Positions 54,918 through 55,071 of a DNA stretch of 55,071 nt are shown here, piece by piece (the first letter of the stretch is position 1; each line of letters opens with the position of its first letter). Source of the DNA: a virus. Where the stretch lies: positions 1 through 55,071 of IMG/VR virus record IMGVR_UViG_3300005613_003983; one strand, 5' to 3'. The translations under genes were made by a program, and so were the position numbers. The notes beneath the pieces are model-generated. The model worked only from the letters and a program-made list of their open reading frames with translations. It was not told the DNA's origin and ran no database searches.

Positions 54918-55071
54918 ATGAAAAAATCAATCGTGATTGATGGTACAAAATATGTGCCAGCTAGTTCTAAAAAGCTCGCTAGTAAAAATAAAGGGCTTGA
55001 TTATGTAATTCTAAGGACTTATTCAGCAGGGGTATTCGCTGGATATCTTAAAAGCAGGAAGGGTAAAGAAG
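54918..55071 (+). CDS. DUF6948-like phage protein (3' end outside window)
   Basis: 51 residues visible, behind AAAGAAAGGAG. LDYVILRTYSAGVFAGYLKS, then RKGKE, matches a small phage protein family of unknown function (DUF6948-like). Truncated by the window end. Confidence 0.6.
   Translation, partial: MKKSIVIDGTKYVPASSKKLASKNKGLDYVILRTYSAGVFAGYLKSRKGKE

Noticed and set aside
1-55071. Alternative genetic code (TGA as Gly or Trp)
   Set aside because: TGA is used as the stop codon in many overlapping ATGA junctions, and conserved proteins (FolE, QueC, RecA) contain no in-frame TGA.

Overview
This window is most likely part of a tailed-bacteriophage genome (order Caudovirales-type) with very low GC content. 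It has a large terminase, a portal protein and a ClpP-type protease, a tail-appendage and lysis region, recombination genes (RecA, Rad52-like, SSB), and long runs of small genes packed stop-to-start. Almost every gene is on the + strand; the only convincing minus-strand gene is an HNH endonuclease. A bacterial host is indicated by RecA and SSB (not RadA/RPA), strong AGGAGGTG ribosome binding sites, and sigma70-like promoters of the form TTGAC-17-TATAAT. TGA, TAA and TAG all act as stops. The host phylum cannot be read from the sequence. No DNA polymerase, helicase, major capsid or tape-measure gene is seen, so the full genome is larger than this window.

Layout. 1-3.1 kb: tail-appendage genes, with a duplicated short-fibre family and a repeated small companion gene. 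3.1-7.3 kb: lysis and membrane region (membrane proteins, C39-like peptidase, holin-like protein), then a metallophosphoesterase and a MazG/DUF1599-like protein. 7.3-14.2 kb: about twenty tiny genes of unknown function, many separated by a recurring two-stem RNA element whose outer stem often contains the upstream stop codon and whose 3' arm abuts the next ribosome binding site. 14.3-23.4 kb: operons headed by near-identical promoters, including a membrane-anchored lysozyme-like protein, a MoxR ATPase with a VWA partner, and Gp157. 23.4-27.5 kb: an RtcB RNA ligase gene with a complete tRNA-Pro embedded in frame, preceded by a hairpin and a predicted pseudoknot, and followed by a homing endonuclease carrying a second rtcB tail. 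27.5-34 kb: a YkgJ-type protein, Rad52-like protein, replication-initiator-like protein, RecA (with intein) and SSB. 34-37.3 kb: small membrane proteins, two PD-(D/E)XK nuclease candidates, an RNA ligase and a second tRNA-Pro. 37.3-42.8 kb: a complete preQ1 pathway (FolE, QueD, QueE, QueC, QueF) with a DpdA-like transglycosylase, predicting 7-deazaguanine-modified DNA. 42.8-52.6 kb: two ParB-like proteins, small and large terminase (two inteins), portal (one intein) and ClpP-like protease. 52.6-55.1 kb: HIT-family proteins, another RNA ligase and a DUF6948-like gene cut by the window end.

Themes. (1) The window is heavily colonised by homing elements: four inteins and three free-standing endonucleases. 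All three free-standing ones sit at the end of a host gene, and there the terminal coding segment of that gene appears twice in diverged form. (2) RNA repair: RtcB, two nucleotidyltransferase-type RNA ligases and two tRNA-Pro(UGG) genes point to a defence against tRNA-cleaving host systems. (3) DNA modification by 7-deazaguanine. (4) Extensive RNA structure between genes. All functional assignments come from motif recognition by eye; no database search was run.
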